A stretch of DNA of 64,000 nt from Rhizobium chutanense. GTDB taxonomy: Bacteria > Pseudomonadota > Alphaproteobacteria > Rhizobiales > Rhizobiaceae. The DNA lies in NCBI RefSeq assembly GCF_002531935.1, contig NZ_NWSV01000002.1, forward strand, positions 186,001 to 250,000, written 5' to 3'. Each line of letters starts with the position of its first letter. Position 1 is the stretch's first letter. The notes below the pieces were generated by a model that did no database searches, was not told where the DNA came from, and was given only the letters and a program-made list of their open reading frames with translations. Positions 45,269 to 53,542 of the stretch are shown one piece after another. The position numbers were made by a program, and so were the translations under genes.

Positions 45269-47703
45269 TAATTTCTCCCGACAGAACGGCCGGTGTTGGC
45301 TTTCAGCGGCACGGCTGGATTGTCACTGGTGATACCCGTCACCTGTCCGGGGCCGTCAATCTTGACGGTGACCGTTCCGCCGACGACAGCCTTTGCCTGC
45401 GCGGGAGCAACGGCGCCGGCGGGACGATTGCTGTTGGCGGGGACCGGCCCGTTCAAGAAGTCATCCAGCGCCGCGCCACGGCCGCCGTCCGGATCGGTGG
45501 CCGAGCCTGCAGCCGTGCCATTCGGCAGAGCTTCGCCCGGCTTAACGACGCCGCCCTGGAAATAGGACATGGCGGATTTCACGGCATTGATCGCGCCGGC
45601 CAGCGCGTTCCAGGCATCTGTCACGCCCTGTGGCATCAGCTTCTGCCAGTCGACGCCGGCGTTGACCTGCTCAACCAGGCTAGCGAGGCGATTGACGAGC
45701 GTCTCGATATCCTTGCCGATCTGCGCCAGAACGCGGAGGAACTCCCCCGTAATGCTTCCGGCGAGATTGCCAAGCCATTTCGGCAGCCAGTCAAGCTTGC
45801 CCGCGTCGAAGCCGATCATCTTGCCGATCGCCGTGCCAAGGCGGTCGAACGCGGAGGCTATGCCTGCGATGGAATTGACCGTGCTGCCGAGCTGCTTACC
45901 GATCTCGCCGAGATGCGGTGCAAAGCCGGAGCCGAAATCGCGCAACGCTTCCCAGCCAGCCTTGATCCGTTCAAGCGTGGCATCCAGCAGCCTGAACGCC
46001 TGAAGCTTGGCGTCGTCGATCGTCAGGCCGGACAGATCGAGTTTGAAATCGAGGCTCTTGCCGAAGTTCTCAAAGAAGGGCTGAAGGTTCTTCAAGCCGG
46101 CCTGGACATCGATCCAGGCGCTTTCGAAACCGCGCCGGACCATCGGTGCATATCGCGTGTAGATCTCGCGGCCGGCATCCATGATCCGGCGGCTGCGATC
46201 TCGGACGCCATCGGCGAGCCGGAAAAACCCATCCTTGGCCCGATCCCAAAGCTGGGTCAGCCGTGGCCCGTAGCTCGACCAGTTGCGGTAGATATAGACC
46301 GCGCCGGCGGCGATTGCCGCGAGCGCCAAGCCGACAGGCGAGATCAGTGCGGCGACGGCCGACAGACCGGCTGCGATGACCGGCAGGACAACGCCGAGCG
46401 CGCCAAGGCCAGCCACCACAAGCACGGCTGCGCCGGCCCAAGCGAGGCTCTGTTTCACCATGCCGCCCGTCGACGCGTCGAGATCTCGAAGCCACTTCAA
46501 AGCGGCTTGGAGGCCGCTGTTAATGGGCGGCAACCAAGTGCCGAACGCCAGGCCGACTTCGCGCCATGCCTGCGTTCCGATCTCCCCGAAAATGGTGAGC
46601 TGCGTATTCAGGCTCTGCATCTGCGTTGCGAAGTCCGCATCGCTCATTGCGCCCGTCGCCTCGGCCACCCGATCGCGGATGCGCTTGTATTCGTCGATGT
46701 TGCCAAGCATCGGGATCAGGAAGCCCATCACCTGCATATCGGAAAAGAGACCGCCGAGCGCGCCGGCGCCGTGAATCGCCTCGAGCTGCGTTCGCACCTG
46801 TTCGAGCGCGTCGGCGCCCTTGAGGCCGCCGGCCTCGGCCTTCTTCATCAAGCCGTCGATTTCCTTGCCGGAGATCCCCGTCAGCGTCGAGATCTTCTGG
46901 ATGACGGCCTCGATCGGATTGATGCCTTTCGTGACCGCGTCCTGCATGACGCCCTGGATATCGACGCCCATCTTCTCGAAGTTGCGAACCGTCTCGGGTG
47001 CGGTAATCTTCGACAGGAAATTGTTGAGGTTGTTGGCCGCCTCGGCCGGGTCGGCGGTTCCCTTCTTGGCGATCTGCAGCATGGCGGCAAGCTGTGTCGC
47101 CGCCGTTCGGCCGGTGATGCCGAGCTTTGCCATCTGCCCTGTCAGGCCTGGGAAGCTTTTCGCCATGTCCTTTAGTTCGAAGGAACCTTCTTTGCCGGCG
47201 ACGATGAGGCCGGCCATGGTGGCGTCGAGCTGATCGGCCGGAAGCTTCAGCGTCTGCAGCAGCGAGACTGCGACGCCGGCCATGTCGTCGAATTCGGCAT
47301 TCGCAGCCTTGGTGGCGCGGCCGATGCTTTTCAGGGAATTGTTGACGAGCTGCTCACCGAGGCCGGCGGCGATCATCTGGCCGGCGCCCTTGGCGACCGT
47401 GTCGGACGTCTGTCCGACCGTCAGCGCCAGATCCTCGAATCGTCCCTTCAACTGATCGACCATCAGGAAGGCTTGCGCGCCTGTCTTGTTCGATGTTCCG
47501 GCAATGTCGAGGAGCTGCTGTTGGAATGCAGCCGCCTCCTTCATCGGCTGCATGAAGGAGATGGTGGCGATAGCCGTGCCGACCAGGCCGATTTTCTTGG
47601 CCGTGTCGACGACGCCCTGGATGCTGCGGCGTAGGCCACGCAATGGCGAAGAAAGCAGATCCTTCAGTCGGACCAGAACGTCCAGCGCCATCGACCTTGC
47701 CAT
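45268..47703 (-). CDS. Phage tail tape measure protein (Mu gp42-like)
   Basis: An 811-residue tape measure protein that sets tail length. It has the TP901-type N-terminal region (LVRLKDLLSSPLRGLRRSIQGVVDTAKKIGLV, ALTVGQTSDTVAKGAGQMIAAGLGEQLVNNSLKSIGRATKAANAEFDDMAGVAVSLLQTLKLP), long amphipathic helices, a strongly hydrophobic segment at about 430-470 (LAWAGAAVLVVAGLGALGVVLPVIAAGLSAVAALISPVGLALAAIAAGAVYIY) and a Gly/Pro-rich C terminus. It lies just below the frameshifted chaperone gene, the standard order. The stop of the shifted frame is one base before its ATG. Confidence 0.93.
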   Translation of the reverse strand: MARSMALDVLVRLKDLLSSPLRGLRRSIQGVVDTAKKIGLVGTAIATISFMQPMKEAAAFQQQLLDIAGTSNKTGAQAFLMVDQLKGRFEDLALTVGQTSDTVAKGAGQMIAAGLGEQLVNNSLKSIGRATKAANAEFDDMAGVAVSLLQTLKLPADQLDATMAGLIVAGKEGSFELKDMAKSFPGLTGQMAKLGITGRTAATQLAAMLQIAKKGTADPAEAANNLNNFLSKITAPETVRNFEKMGVDIQGVMQDAVTKGINPIEAVIQKISTLTGISGKEIDGLMKKAEAGGLKGADALEQVRTQLEAIHGAGALGGLFSDMQVMGFLIPMLGNIDEYKRIRDRVAEATGAMSDADFATQMQSLNTQLTIFGEIGTQAWREVGLAFGTWLPPINSGLQAALKWLRDLDASTGGMVKQSLAWAGAAVLVVAGLGALGVVLPVIAAGLSAVAALISPVGLALAAIAAGAVYIYRNWSSYGPRLTQLWDRAKDGFFRLADGVRDRSRRIMDAGREIYTRYAPMVRRGFESAWIDVQAGLKNLQPFFENFGKSLDFKLDLSGLTIDDAKLQAFRLLDATLERIKAGWEALRDFGSGFAPHLGEIGKQLGSTVNSIAGIASAFDRLGTAIGKMIGFDAGKLDWLPKWLGNLAGSITGEFLRVLAQIGKDIETLVNRLASLVEQVNAGVDWQKLMPQGVTDAWNALAGAINAVKSAMSYFQGGVVKPGEALPNGTAAGSATDPDGGRGAALDDFLNGPVPANSNRPAGAVAPAQAKAVVGGTVTVKIDGPGQVTGITSDNPAVPLKANTGRSVGRN

Positions 47704-47704
47704 G

Positions 47705-48315
47705 TCAGTCTCCCAGGGTCTTGGCGTAGTTTCGCCACTCCATCACGCCGTTCCACCAGAACAGGAGGGTTTCAAAATCGAAACCATCTATGTCCGACGC
47801 CGACAGCGATGTGCTGTCGGCGAGAGCGCCCATCATCAGCCGCCAGTTTTGGGGCCATTGCTGACGAAAAAATTGATCACGCGGCCCGCCCGCGAAATGT
47901 CGGAGAGGTCCATTTGGTCGTAGAGCCCGTTCATGGTCGCCTGGTTGAGGCGGGTCGATCGAGCAAAGGTGACGGCGACTTCATGTTCCTTGCTTGCCGC
48001 CGAGATGGCCCGCTGGTCCGCGCCATTGAGACGGTGAAAGATCAGCTCTGAGAATTTGCGTTCCCTGATTTCTCCGCCCTTCCTGATGCGCAGGGTGACC
48101 GGCACATACAGGGGAAGCGTGACCGAACCATTCGTATTGCGGACGACGTCCTCGGGGAGCTGGTCGAGCGGATTGACGTCTTCGTCGACAACATCCTTGT
48201 CGCGCTTACCGTCAAGCGCCAGCGGCCGGTCCTCATCAACGAAGGAGTTCGCCTCGACCCTCTCTTCATCGAGATCGATGACGACGGTGCTTTCCTTCGA
48301 AAGTGCGTTGCTCAT
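47705..48315 (-). CDS. Tail assembly chaperone, predicted -1 frameshift fusion (G-T-like)
   Basis: Join of 48,315-47,866 (frame 0, 150 codons) and 47,866-47,705 (frame -1, 53 codons), giving a 203-residue product. A slippery heptamer T TTT TTC (47,872-47,866) lies in frame, ten codons before the zero-frame stop. The -1 frame is open exactly from there to one base before the tape-measure ATG and encodes RQQWPQNWRLMMGALADSTS..., ending in WRNYAKTLGD. Frameshifted chaperones before the tape measure are near universal in long-tailed phages. The extension has no start or ribosome site of its own. Confidence 0.8.
47836..48315 (-). CDS. Tail assembly chaperone, unshifted form (Mu gp41-like)
   Basis: A 159-residue zero-frame product at the Mu gp41 position. 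ATG 48,315 overlaps the tail-tube stop. The core is VTLPLYVPVTLRIRKGGEIRERKFSELIFHRLNGADQRAISAASKEHEVAVTFARSTRLNQATMNGLYDQMDLSDISRAGRVINFFVSNGPKTGG, typical of phage tail assembly chaperones of the gp41/DUF class. The acidic N-terminal 60 residues are variable. It is the major product; ribosomes that slip at TTTTTTC make the longer form. Confidence 0.88.
   Translation of the reverse strand: MSNALSKESTVVIDLDEERVEANSFVDEDRPLALDGKRDKDVVDEDVNPLDQLPEDVVRNTNGSVTLPLYVPVTLRIRKGGEIRERKFSELIFHRLNGADQRAISAASKEHEVAVTFARSTRLNQATMNGLYDQMDLSDISRAGRVINFFVSNGPKTGG
47866..47872 (-). promoter_or_regulatory. Slippery heptamer TTTTTTC for -1 frameshifting
   Basis: On the minus strand the zero-frame codons read AAT TTT TTC, giving X XXY YYZ of the form T TTT TTC. 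Downstream lies a GC-rich stretch that could form a stimulatory structure. Confidence 0.75.
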
Positions 48316-48674
48316 GCCAGTATCTCCTCGGGCTCTCCGCCGCCCCATTTGAGAGTGATCTTCCCGCCCTCGCCGCCGGTGATATCCGGGCGCTCGGTTA
48401 GAAAGGCGTCGTTCCAGACGAAGGTTTGGCCGGTATCGCAAACGGCCTGCAGTTCGCCCTCACCGGTGTCCCAAAGATTGCCGTAGCGCTGCCCCTTTTC
48501 GAGGGCAGTGACGGCCTCGATTTCGGATGCCACAAACTCCTCCGCGCGACCGGCCTTTCGGCCATAGGTGACGACAACGTTCTGCATGCCGCCGATCTTG
48601 GCCTTGGCGCCTTTTTCGACAGGGATATTTCGTCCGCGCCAGACGATATCCACGACGCCCAATACTTGAGCCAT
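48312..48674 (-). CDS. Mu gpM (gp40)-like tail tube protein
   Basis: A 120-residue tail tube protein: MAQVLGVVDIVWRGRNIPVEKGAKAKIGGMQNVVVTYGRKAGRAEEFVASEIEAVTALEKGQRYGNLWDTGEGELQAVCDTGQTFVWNDAFLTERPDITGGEGGKITLKWGGGEPEEILA is the family pattern (tube fold with FVWNDAFLTERPDITGG). It sits directly after the sheath gene and before the chaperone, as in Mu. AGGAGA precedes the start. Confidence 0.9.
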   Translation of the reverse strand: MAQVLGVVDIVWRGRNIPVEKGAKAKIGGMQNVVVTYGRKAGRAEEFVASEIEAVTALEKGQRYGNLWDTGEGELQAVCDTGQTFVWNDAFLTERPDITGGEGGKITLKWGGGEPEEILA

Positions 48675-48689
48675 GGTTGGGTTTTCTCC

Positions 48690-50177
48690 TTACACCTGGA
48701 ATTCAAGGGAGCCGGCGAGCACCATCAGGTTGCCGACGATCTTGATCTGTTGGCGGCTTTCCAGCCGATTTCTGTCGTCACTGGAGCGCTGGAACACGCT
48801 GGCCTTGACGGTTGCCTGGACATTCTCGATCCAGACTTTCTCGCCGTAGAGCTTGCAGCGCGCGCCCCAGGAAGCATGCATGCGGCGTGGCGTGACGACG
48901 GCGCTGCCGGCATCCTCGTCATCATCGAAGCGGCTGGCGAAGGCAGCGCTGCTTTCATCATCGACCAGCTTCGAACGGGGATACTGCAGCGAGACGTAGG
49001 CCGACCAGTCGTAGCGAATGCGCGACAGGGTCTTCGGCGTCATGATATCCAGCCAGGCGCGATCGAGAATGCCAAGACTCGAGGTCTTGTATGTCGTGAT
49101 GATGCGCGAGATCACCGTCGAGCCGTCCGACAGATGGTCGAAGGTGCAGATGCCCTTGTTCAAGAGCAGGTTCTGTTCGGAATCGGTGAACTGGTCGGCC
49201 GGCGCCGGCGCCTCGACGCCCGGCACGACAAGCGAGCGCAGCTGGCGAGCCGGATCGTTCGTCAGATGGAAAGCGCAGAGACCGGCGACAGCGGCCGACA
49301 GAACCCAAGGGCTGGTCGGCGAGCGGTTGAGACCCATGGCGGTCAGGTTCGGCGAATTGGTCAGCATGCCGAAGGTTCCGAGGCCTCCATAGGAACCACG
49401 CTTGGCGACATAGCCATGGACATCGAGCTTCGACGTTGCCTGGTACCGGACGCGCAGCCACTCCGCGAGGGCCGCCATGTTAGTGGCATCCGCCCAGGGA
49501 GAGATGACATCGGTGAACCACGTATTCGCCAGGACATCGAGGACCGTCTGCAGTACCGGGTTGCCAGCACCACCAGCCATGTCGATGACGGTGACCGTCA
49601 GGCCGGACGGGACCGGAGAGGCTGCTGCGTCGACACGCAGATCGATGCCGTTGCCGAGTTCGCCGCCATTGCGGGCGGTGCAGGTGACAACGCCAAGCGC
49701 AGACGTCGCTGTGACCACGTTGGCCGTATCGGCTGTGATAGCGGCTGCAAGCGCTGCCGCCATCACCGACACGGTATCGGCCGGATTCGCGGTGAAGCGG
49801 ATCGGCCGGCCGGCGATCTTGAAATACAGCAAGGTCGCCTGAGGCACGGCGCCGACGAAAGTGATCGTGCCGCTCGCCTTGACCGCGCCGGCGGCGTCGG
49901 CCGCTGCCGTCACATAGAGCGGCGACGTCCCGTTGGCCTTGCGGAAGGCAGCGACCTGTTCGGCGCCGATCGAGCCGAGGCCGAAGAGCGCGATGCCTTC
50001 CTCTGCGCGGGTGACCTCGACGATATTGCCGGGCTGCAGCGAGCCGGTGGCAAGCTTGTGGCCGACAAGCAGCGCCTTGGTCGGATACGGCAGGATGCCG
50101 GTATTGGAATAGTTCGGCTTGACCTCCAAAAGGGTCGCTGGCTCAAGCCAATCATAGGGGATTTCATTGAAGTCCAT
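48690..50177 (-). CDS. Mu gpL (gp39)-like contractile tail sheath protein
   Basis: A 495-residue sheath protein. The N terminus MDFNEIPYDWLEPATLLEVKPNYSNTGILPYPTKALLVGHKLATGSLQPGNIVEVTRAEEGIALFGLGS is the gpL family pattern, and conserved C-terminal sheath features are present (VKASVFQRSSDDRNRLESRQQIKIVGNLMVLAGSLEFQV). The middle carries the PWADATNMAALAEWLRVRYQATS segment. It contracts to drive the tube through the envelope. AAGCCATGG start with GGAGAG upstream; four bases from the DUF2635 gene. Confidence 0.93.
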   Translation of the reverse strand: MDFNEIPYDWLEPATLLEVKPNYSNTGILPYPTKALLVGHKLATGSLQPGNIVEVTRAEEGIALFGLGSIGAEQVAAFRKANGTSPLYVTAAADAAGAVKASGTITFVGAVPQATLLYFKIAGRPIRFTANPADTVSVMAAALAAAITADTANVVTATSALGVVTCTARNGGELGNGIDLRVDAAASPVPSGLTVTVIDMAGGAGNPVLQTVLDVLANTWFTDVISPWADATNMAALAEWLRVRYQATSKLDVHGYVAKRGSYGGLGTFGMLTNSPNLTAMGLNRSPTSPWVLSAAVAGLCAFHLTNDPARQLRSLVVPGVEAPAPADQFTDSEQNLLLNKGICTFDHLSDGSTVISRIITTYKTSSLGILDRAWLDIMTPKTLSRIRYDWSAYVSLQYPRSKLVDDESSAAFASRFDDDEDAGSAVVTPRRMHASWGARCKLYGEKVWIENVQATVKASVFQRSSDDRNRLESRQQIKIVGNLMVLAGSLEFQV

Positions 50178-50180
50178 GGC

Positions 50181-50468
50181 TTACTTCTCTCCTTTGGACC
50201 GGCGCGGGCGCGGCGGTGTTTCGGTTTCGGTGGCGCCGGCGGCCGGATCAATCTCGGGCGTTTCGTCTTCCGGGACGATCGGCGGCTCTACCTCCGGTTC
50301 GGGATCCGCCGGTACCACGACGGGGCGCTCGGCCTCGACCAGGTCGCCGCAGGCGATGCGGCGGCGGACGAACAGGGTGTTAGGTGCGTCCATGCCGTTA
50401 GCGGGCCAGGGCCTGCCGTCCTCCTGGTCGACCGTCATGCCCTCGGCGGGCTTTAAAAATCCAAGCAT
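50181..50468 (-). CDS. Mu gp38-like DUF2635 protein
   Basis: A 95-residue protein with the DUF2635 pattern FLKPAEGMTVDQEDGRPWPANGMDAPNTLFVRRRIACGDLVE in its first half. The second half is an acidic proline-rich linker (PADPEPEVEPPIVPEDETPEIDPAAGATETETPPRPRR) not needed for the family match. It corresponds to Mu gpK/gp38, function unclear, always just upstream of the sheath gene. Confidence 0.85.
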   Translation of the reverse strand: MLGFLKPAEGMTVDQEDGRPWPANGMDAPNTLFVRRRIACGDLVEAERPVVVPADPEPEVEPPIVPEDETPEIDPAAGATETETPPRPRRSKGEK

Positions 50469-50471
50469 GTC

Positions 50472-51053
50472 CTACTCCTCGGGTAGTTCGGTTTCGTCGG
50501 TGGCGACGATGGCTTCCGGATCTTCGTCAAAAGCCCAGGACACGCCGATCCGCTTGAGATCGTCGAGGGTCACCAGGGCGAAGTTTGCAGGGCTGGTGAC
50601 GAAGGCGACGCTGAAGTCGATCTGAGAAATCACGACGTTATCGTCGGTCCACCCATCGGCGATCAGGCTGTTGGCTCCGGTGACCGTGGCAACGCCGACG
50701 TCGGGGATCTCGGCCGCCTGCAGGAGTGCGACAGCAACGTCGAACATGGCATCAAGGCCGATACCGCGCTTGTCGCCTTTGAAGCGGGTTTCAAGACCAT
50801 TTGAAGCCCTGAAGACGAGCACTAGACGCCACAGCATCTGACCTTTCAAAGCGCGACCGCTGGCGGCGTCGGGCTTCATGCCAGTCCAGGCCAGGCCAAT
50901 GAAAGGCGCCTGCTTAACGAGGCGCTCGAATTCCTTGATCGTCAGCGTCTGCGGGATGCGCTCGATCGTGAAATCTTTCGCAGGAAAGGCGAGCCGCAAC
51001 CGCTCGACGATCGCCGGTTCCATCTTGCGGATCGGTGCGTAAGCGAGATCCAT
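50472..51053 (-). CDS. Mu gp37 (gpJ)-like DUF1834 protein
   Basis: A 193-residue protein of the DUF1834/gp37 family, a head-tail joining (tail terminator) component in Mu. The pattern APIRKMEPAIVERLRLAFPAKDFTIERIP, EFERLVKQAPFIGLAWTGMKPDAASGRALKGQMLWRLVLVFRASNGLETRFKGDKRGIGLDAMFDVAVALLQA fits the family. It starts on the last base of the gp36 stop. An acidic C-terminal tail is a local extra. Confidence 0.85.
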   Translation of the reverse strand: MDLAYAPIRKMEPAIVERLRLAFPAKDFTIERIPQTLTIKEFERLVKQAPFIGLAWTGMKPDAASGRALKGQMLWRLVLVFRASNGLETRFKGDKRGIGLDAMFDVAVALLQAAEIPDVGVATVTGANSLIADGWTDDNVVISQIDFSVAFVTSPANFALVTLDDLKRIGVSWAFDEDPEAIVATDETELPEE

Positions 51054-51487
51054 TACCAGCCCCGCAACGTGTCTGAGGTCATGGTGCGCGGCCGATCGGA
51101 CATGCGCGGACCTGAGTTGACGGCCGGGCCGGCAGGCTCTGCAGCGGGCACGTCGAGATTGACCAGCTCCTTGGCGATGTTCTCAAGCCAGGTGATGATA
51201 TCCTTGCGACCCTTGCCCATCTCTTCGCTCGGGTCGGTGTGCTCGCCCTGGGCGAGATCGTAGCGGGCAAGGATGCAGGTGGCGCGAACGATCTCCGCCG
51301 GCGGCGCCGCGATCGGCGCGAAATACCGGCCACGGATATAGCCGTCGATCAGCGCTCCAGCGTCAGCGAGCGCGATATTGACCTTGTCTTCGTCAACCGT
51401 TTCGGCCGTGCGGTCTTCCGGCCGGGAAAGCCGGATGATCTGCGTTTCACCGAAGCGGGCGATCATGTCGGAAACGGTTGCGTACAT
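51053..51487 (-). CDS. Mu gp36-like DUF1320 protein
   Basis: A 144-residue head-completion protein: MYATVSDMIARFGETQIIRLSRPEDRTAETVDEDKVNIALADAGALIDGYIRGRYFAPIAAPPAEIVRATCILARYDLAQGEHTDPSEEMGKGRKDIITWLENIAKELVNLDV is the DUF1320 pattern (HK97 gp6-like connector). The C terminus is a short proline-rich tail. Directly upstream of the gp37 gene. Confidence 0.88.
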   Translation of the reverse strand: MYATVSDMIARFGETQIIRLSRPEDRTAETVDEDKVNIALADAGALIDGYIRGRYFAPIAAPPAEIVRATCILARYDLAQGEHTDPSEEMGKGRKDIITWLENIAKELVNLDVPAAEPAGPAVNSGPRMSDRPRTMTSDTLRGW

Positions 51488-51506
51488 AAGGGCGTCTCTC
51501 AGTTCG

Positions 51507-51532
51507 GTTGGGGAAGAGGCCGGCCGCGAAGC
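51507..51532. repeat. Hairpin between gp36 and the exported-protein gene
   Basis: GAGGCCGGC and GCCGGCCTC form a 9-bp stem around CGCGAA in the 79-bp gap. It may mark a transcript end of the exported-protein gene. Confidence 0.5.
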
Positions 51533-51566
51533 CGGCCTCCATGTCAGTCAGTGTCGAGAAGTCCGG

Positions 51567-51896
51567 CTAGCATCGCCGTCGCACGTCGATGAAGTTGAGG
51601 CCGTGGGTCTGGTAGCTCTCGGCATATTCCGGCTTCAGCGGATGAAGTGCGGCAAAGGCTGTCAGCGATTGGGCGCCGGGATGATCGGCGAGCCTATTGA
51701 CCTCCTCGACCTGCAGCACGTCGAACACAACGGTGGCGAAATCACTGCTGGTCATATTGACCTTGAGGTAAATGCCCGCATCGAGCGGAACCACCTCGGC
51801 CGACGCCGGGACGCTCACCAGGAACAAGCTTGAGAGGCTTGCAATGATGATGGCGGCGCCGACGCCGATACTTCGAAAACTGTAGAACGAACGCAT
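51567..51896 (-). CDS. Exported hypothetical protein inserted in the head-tail operon
   Basis: A 109-residue protein with a clear signal peptide (long hydrophobic core GVGAAIIIASLSSLFLVSV, cleavage after PASA at residue 33). The mature part is about 76 residues (EVVPLDAGIYLKVNMTSSDFATVVFDVLQVEEVNRLADHPGAQSLTAFAALHP and on). I do not recognise it. It interrupts the otherwise standard gp35-gp36 junction and is bounded by hairpin-containing gaps on both sides, so it looks like an inserted accessory gene (moron) whose product works in the periplasm. Confidence 0.6.
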   Translation of the reverse strand: MRSFYSFRSIGVGAAIIIASLSSLFLVSVPASAEVVPLDAGIYLKVNMTSSDFATVVFDVLQVEEVNRLADHPGAQSLTAFAALHPLKPEYAESYQTHGLNFIDVRRRC

Positions 51897-52082
51897 CTAA
51901 GTCCTTTCTGGGTTGCAGGCTTCACGTTTGCCGCTGTTCCGCTCGCGTCCGTGCGAGCCAGGGCTTCGACGCCGAGTGCAGGATCAAGCCCGCATGTGCG
52001 TCTTCGCGGCGCTCCCGCTCTGGATGGGATGCCCGGACGGCAGGTTCTCGCTTCCCCGCCGCCCGGTCGGCCCGCCTTGGGA

Positions 52083-52520
52083 TTACTTGTCGCCGCCGTC
52101 GTCGCCGGCCTTGGCTGCCTTCTTGCCGTCTGCGATCTGCTTTTCGAGCTTGGCGACCTTGTCATTGGCCGCTGCCAGCTCCTTGCCAGCCTTGTCCATT
52201 GCGTTGTCGTGGTCGGCCTTCAGCTCCGCCGTCTTGTCCTCGACTGCGTTCTTCACAGCCTGGTCGAACTTGGCCTGCAGCTCCTCAGCCTTGGCCTTCA
52301 TCTGGCGGCCGACTTCGGCATCGACGCGGAGCTGGAAATCCGTTTCCGTCAGCGTGTTCTCAGCTTTTTCATCGACCTCGCGGACGGTGAAGGCCGGGTC
52401 GGCGCGGAAGCGCTCAAGCTCCTTTTCGCTCCACCGATCGGCCGGGTAGAATTCGCTCGCCGGGTGCTGGACGCCATTCCGCCACATGCCGGGCGAGCTG
52501 CAGATGATCTGGATCTTCAA
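52083..52520 (-). CDS. Mu gp35-like (FluMu HI1506-like) protein
   Basis: A 145-residue protein. The TTG at 52,520 is chosen as start: AAGGAG lies seven bases upstream and the family sequence LKIQIICSSPGMWRNGVQHPASEFYPADRWSEKELERFRADPAFTVREVDE begins there. The second half is a long charged coiled coil (AEELQAKFDQAVKNAVEDKTAELKADHDNAMDKAGKELAAANDKVAKLEKQIADGKKAAKAG). Mu gp35 follows the major head gene and its role is unclear. Confidence 0.78.
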   Translation of the reverse strand: MKIQIICSSPGMWRNGVQHPASEFYPADRWSEKELERFRADPAFTVREVDEKAENTLTETDFQLRVDAEVGRQMKAKAEELQAKFDQAVKNAVEDKTAELKADHDNAMDKAGKELAAANDKVAKLEKQIADGKKAAKAGDDGGDK

Positions 52521-52638
52521 GAGGTTTCTCCTTCGGGTTTCGGGCAAACGGCCCGCATCGGCCGCTTGTCGAAAACCCGTCGCCGGCGGGAGGAGGTGCC
52601 GGCGACGGTTTGGCGGGCGAGAGTGCCCGCCGCCCGGA

Positions 52639-53532
52639 TTACGCGAGGTAAGGAATGTCGATGACCTCGATGCTCTTCGCGAGCACGTTGCTCTCACCGC
52701 CGTTCACCAGCTCAGCTTCGAGCAGCTTCTTGGCGGTCATCCGAAGCGCCGGCGGCACGAGGATCTTCTTCGGCCGGATGTTGAGAACCGAGCCATCACG
52801 ACGACGGATCGTCGTCATGGCCGTGTACGCGGCAGTGAAATTCGCCTCGTTCAGCGTTGCCTTGGACTTGTAGGCGAGCTGCCAGAGGCCGAGGCCGGCA
52901 TTGCAGCGACCGTCGACGCCCCAGACGAACTTGCCCTGGTAGAAGACGTTCGGATCGTCCGGGTTCTGCATCGGCGTCAGCGTGAACTTCTTCCGCGGCT
53001 GATAGACGAACGGCTTCATGAACTGGCTGTCGTCGATCAGGTACCAAGCCGGGCCGGCGCCATCGGCGAAGTTCGAAGCGATATTGGCGCCGCCGTTCTC
53101 GTCATAGCCGGGATGGTCGCCGTCGAAGAAATACTGACCGTCGTAGCACTTCACCGTCTCCGCCTTCTTCATCAGCGGGAAGACGAGCTGGTCGGGGAAC
53201 TCGGCTGCATCCTGCCCCATCTGGGCCGCAACCGGCGCGAAGATGCCGATCTGATCGTCTTCGATCTGCGACCGCTTGATCGAGATCGTTTTTTCGAACT
53301 CGCGGTTGCGGATGATGTAGGTCTGGGCCGAAAGGTCATGAACGACACGATCGCCGAACCATTCGCGGAAGCCCGGCAGATCGTCCAGGCGCGGATATTC
53401 GTTCATCGCCGTGGTCGAAGGCACCGTCATGGCGACGGTGGAATAGTAGGTCTGCACTGAATCGAACCGGCCGTTATAAGCCGTCGAAAGGCCGGTATAG
53501 ATGCCGCGCAGTGTGTTGGCATTGATATCCAA
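52639..53532 (-). CDS. Major head subunit gpT (Mu gp34-like)
   Basis: A 297-residue major capsid protein: MDINANTLRGIYTGLSTAYNGRFDSVQTYYSTVAMTVPSTTAMNEYPRLDDLPGFREWFGDRVVHDLSAQTYIIRNREFEKTISIKRSQIEDDQIGIFAPVAAQMGQ is the gpT signature region. The C-terminal P-domain continues NIRPKKILVPPALRMTAKKLLEAELVNGGESNVLAKSIEVIDIPYL. AAGGAGCAAGCC precedes the ATG. It builds the icosahedral head with the scaffold and protease encoded upstream. Confidence 0.94.
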   Translation of the reverse strand: MDINANTLRGIYTGLSTAYNGRFDSVQTYYSTVAMTVPSTTAMNEYPRLDDLPGFREWFGDRVVHDLSAQTYIIRNREFEKTISIKRSQIEDDQIGIFAPVAAQMGQDAAEFPDQLVFPLMKKAETVKCYDGQYFFDGDHPGYDENGGANIASNFADGAGPAWYLIDDSQFMKPFVYQPRKKFTLTPMQNPDDPNVFYQGKFVWGVDGRCNAGLGLWQLAYKSKATLNEANFTAAYTAMTTIRRRDGSVLNIRPKKILVPPALRMTAKKLLEAELVNGGESNVLAKSIEVIDIPYLA

Positions 53533-53542
53533 GGCTTGCTCC

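Noticed and set aside
45913..47175. A 420-codon plus-strand frame opposite the tape measure gene
   Set aside because: Shadow frame of the tape measure protein with no start signals.
48426..50456. A long plus-strand frame (about 676 codons) opposite the tail sheath gene
   Set aside because: Antisense shadow of the sheath and DUF2635 genes; composition is unnatural and the phage operon runs on the other strand.
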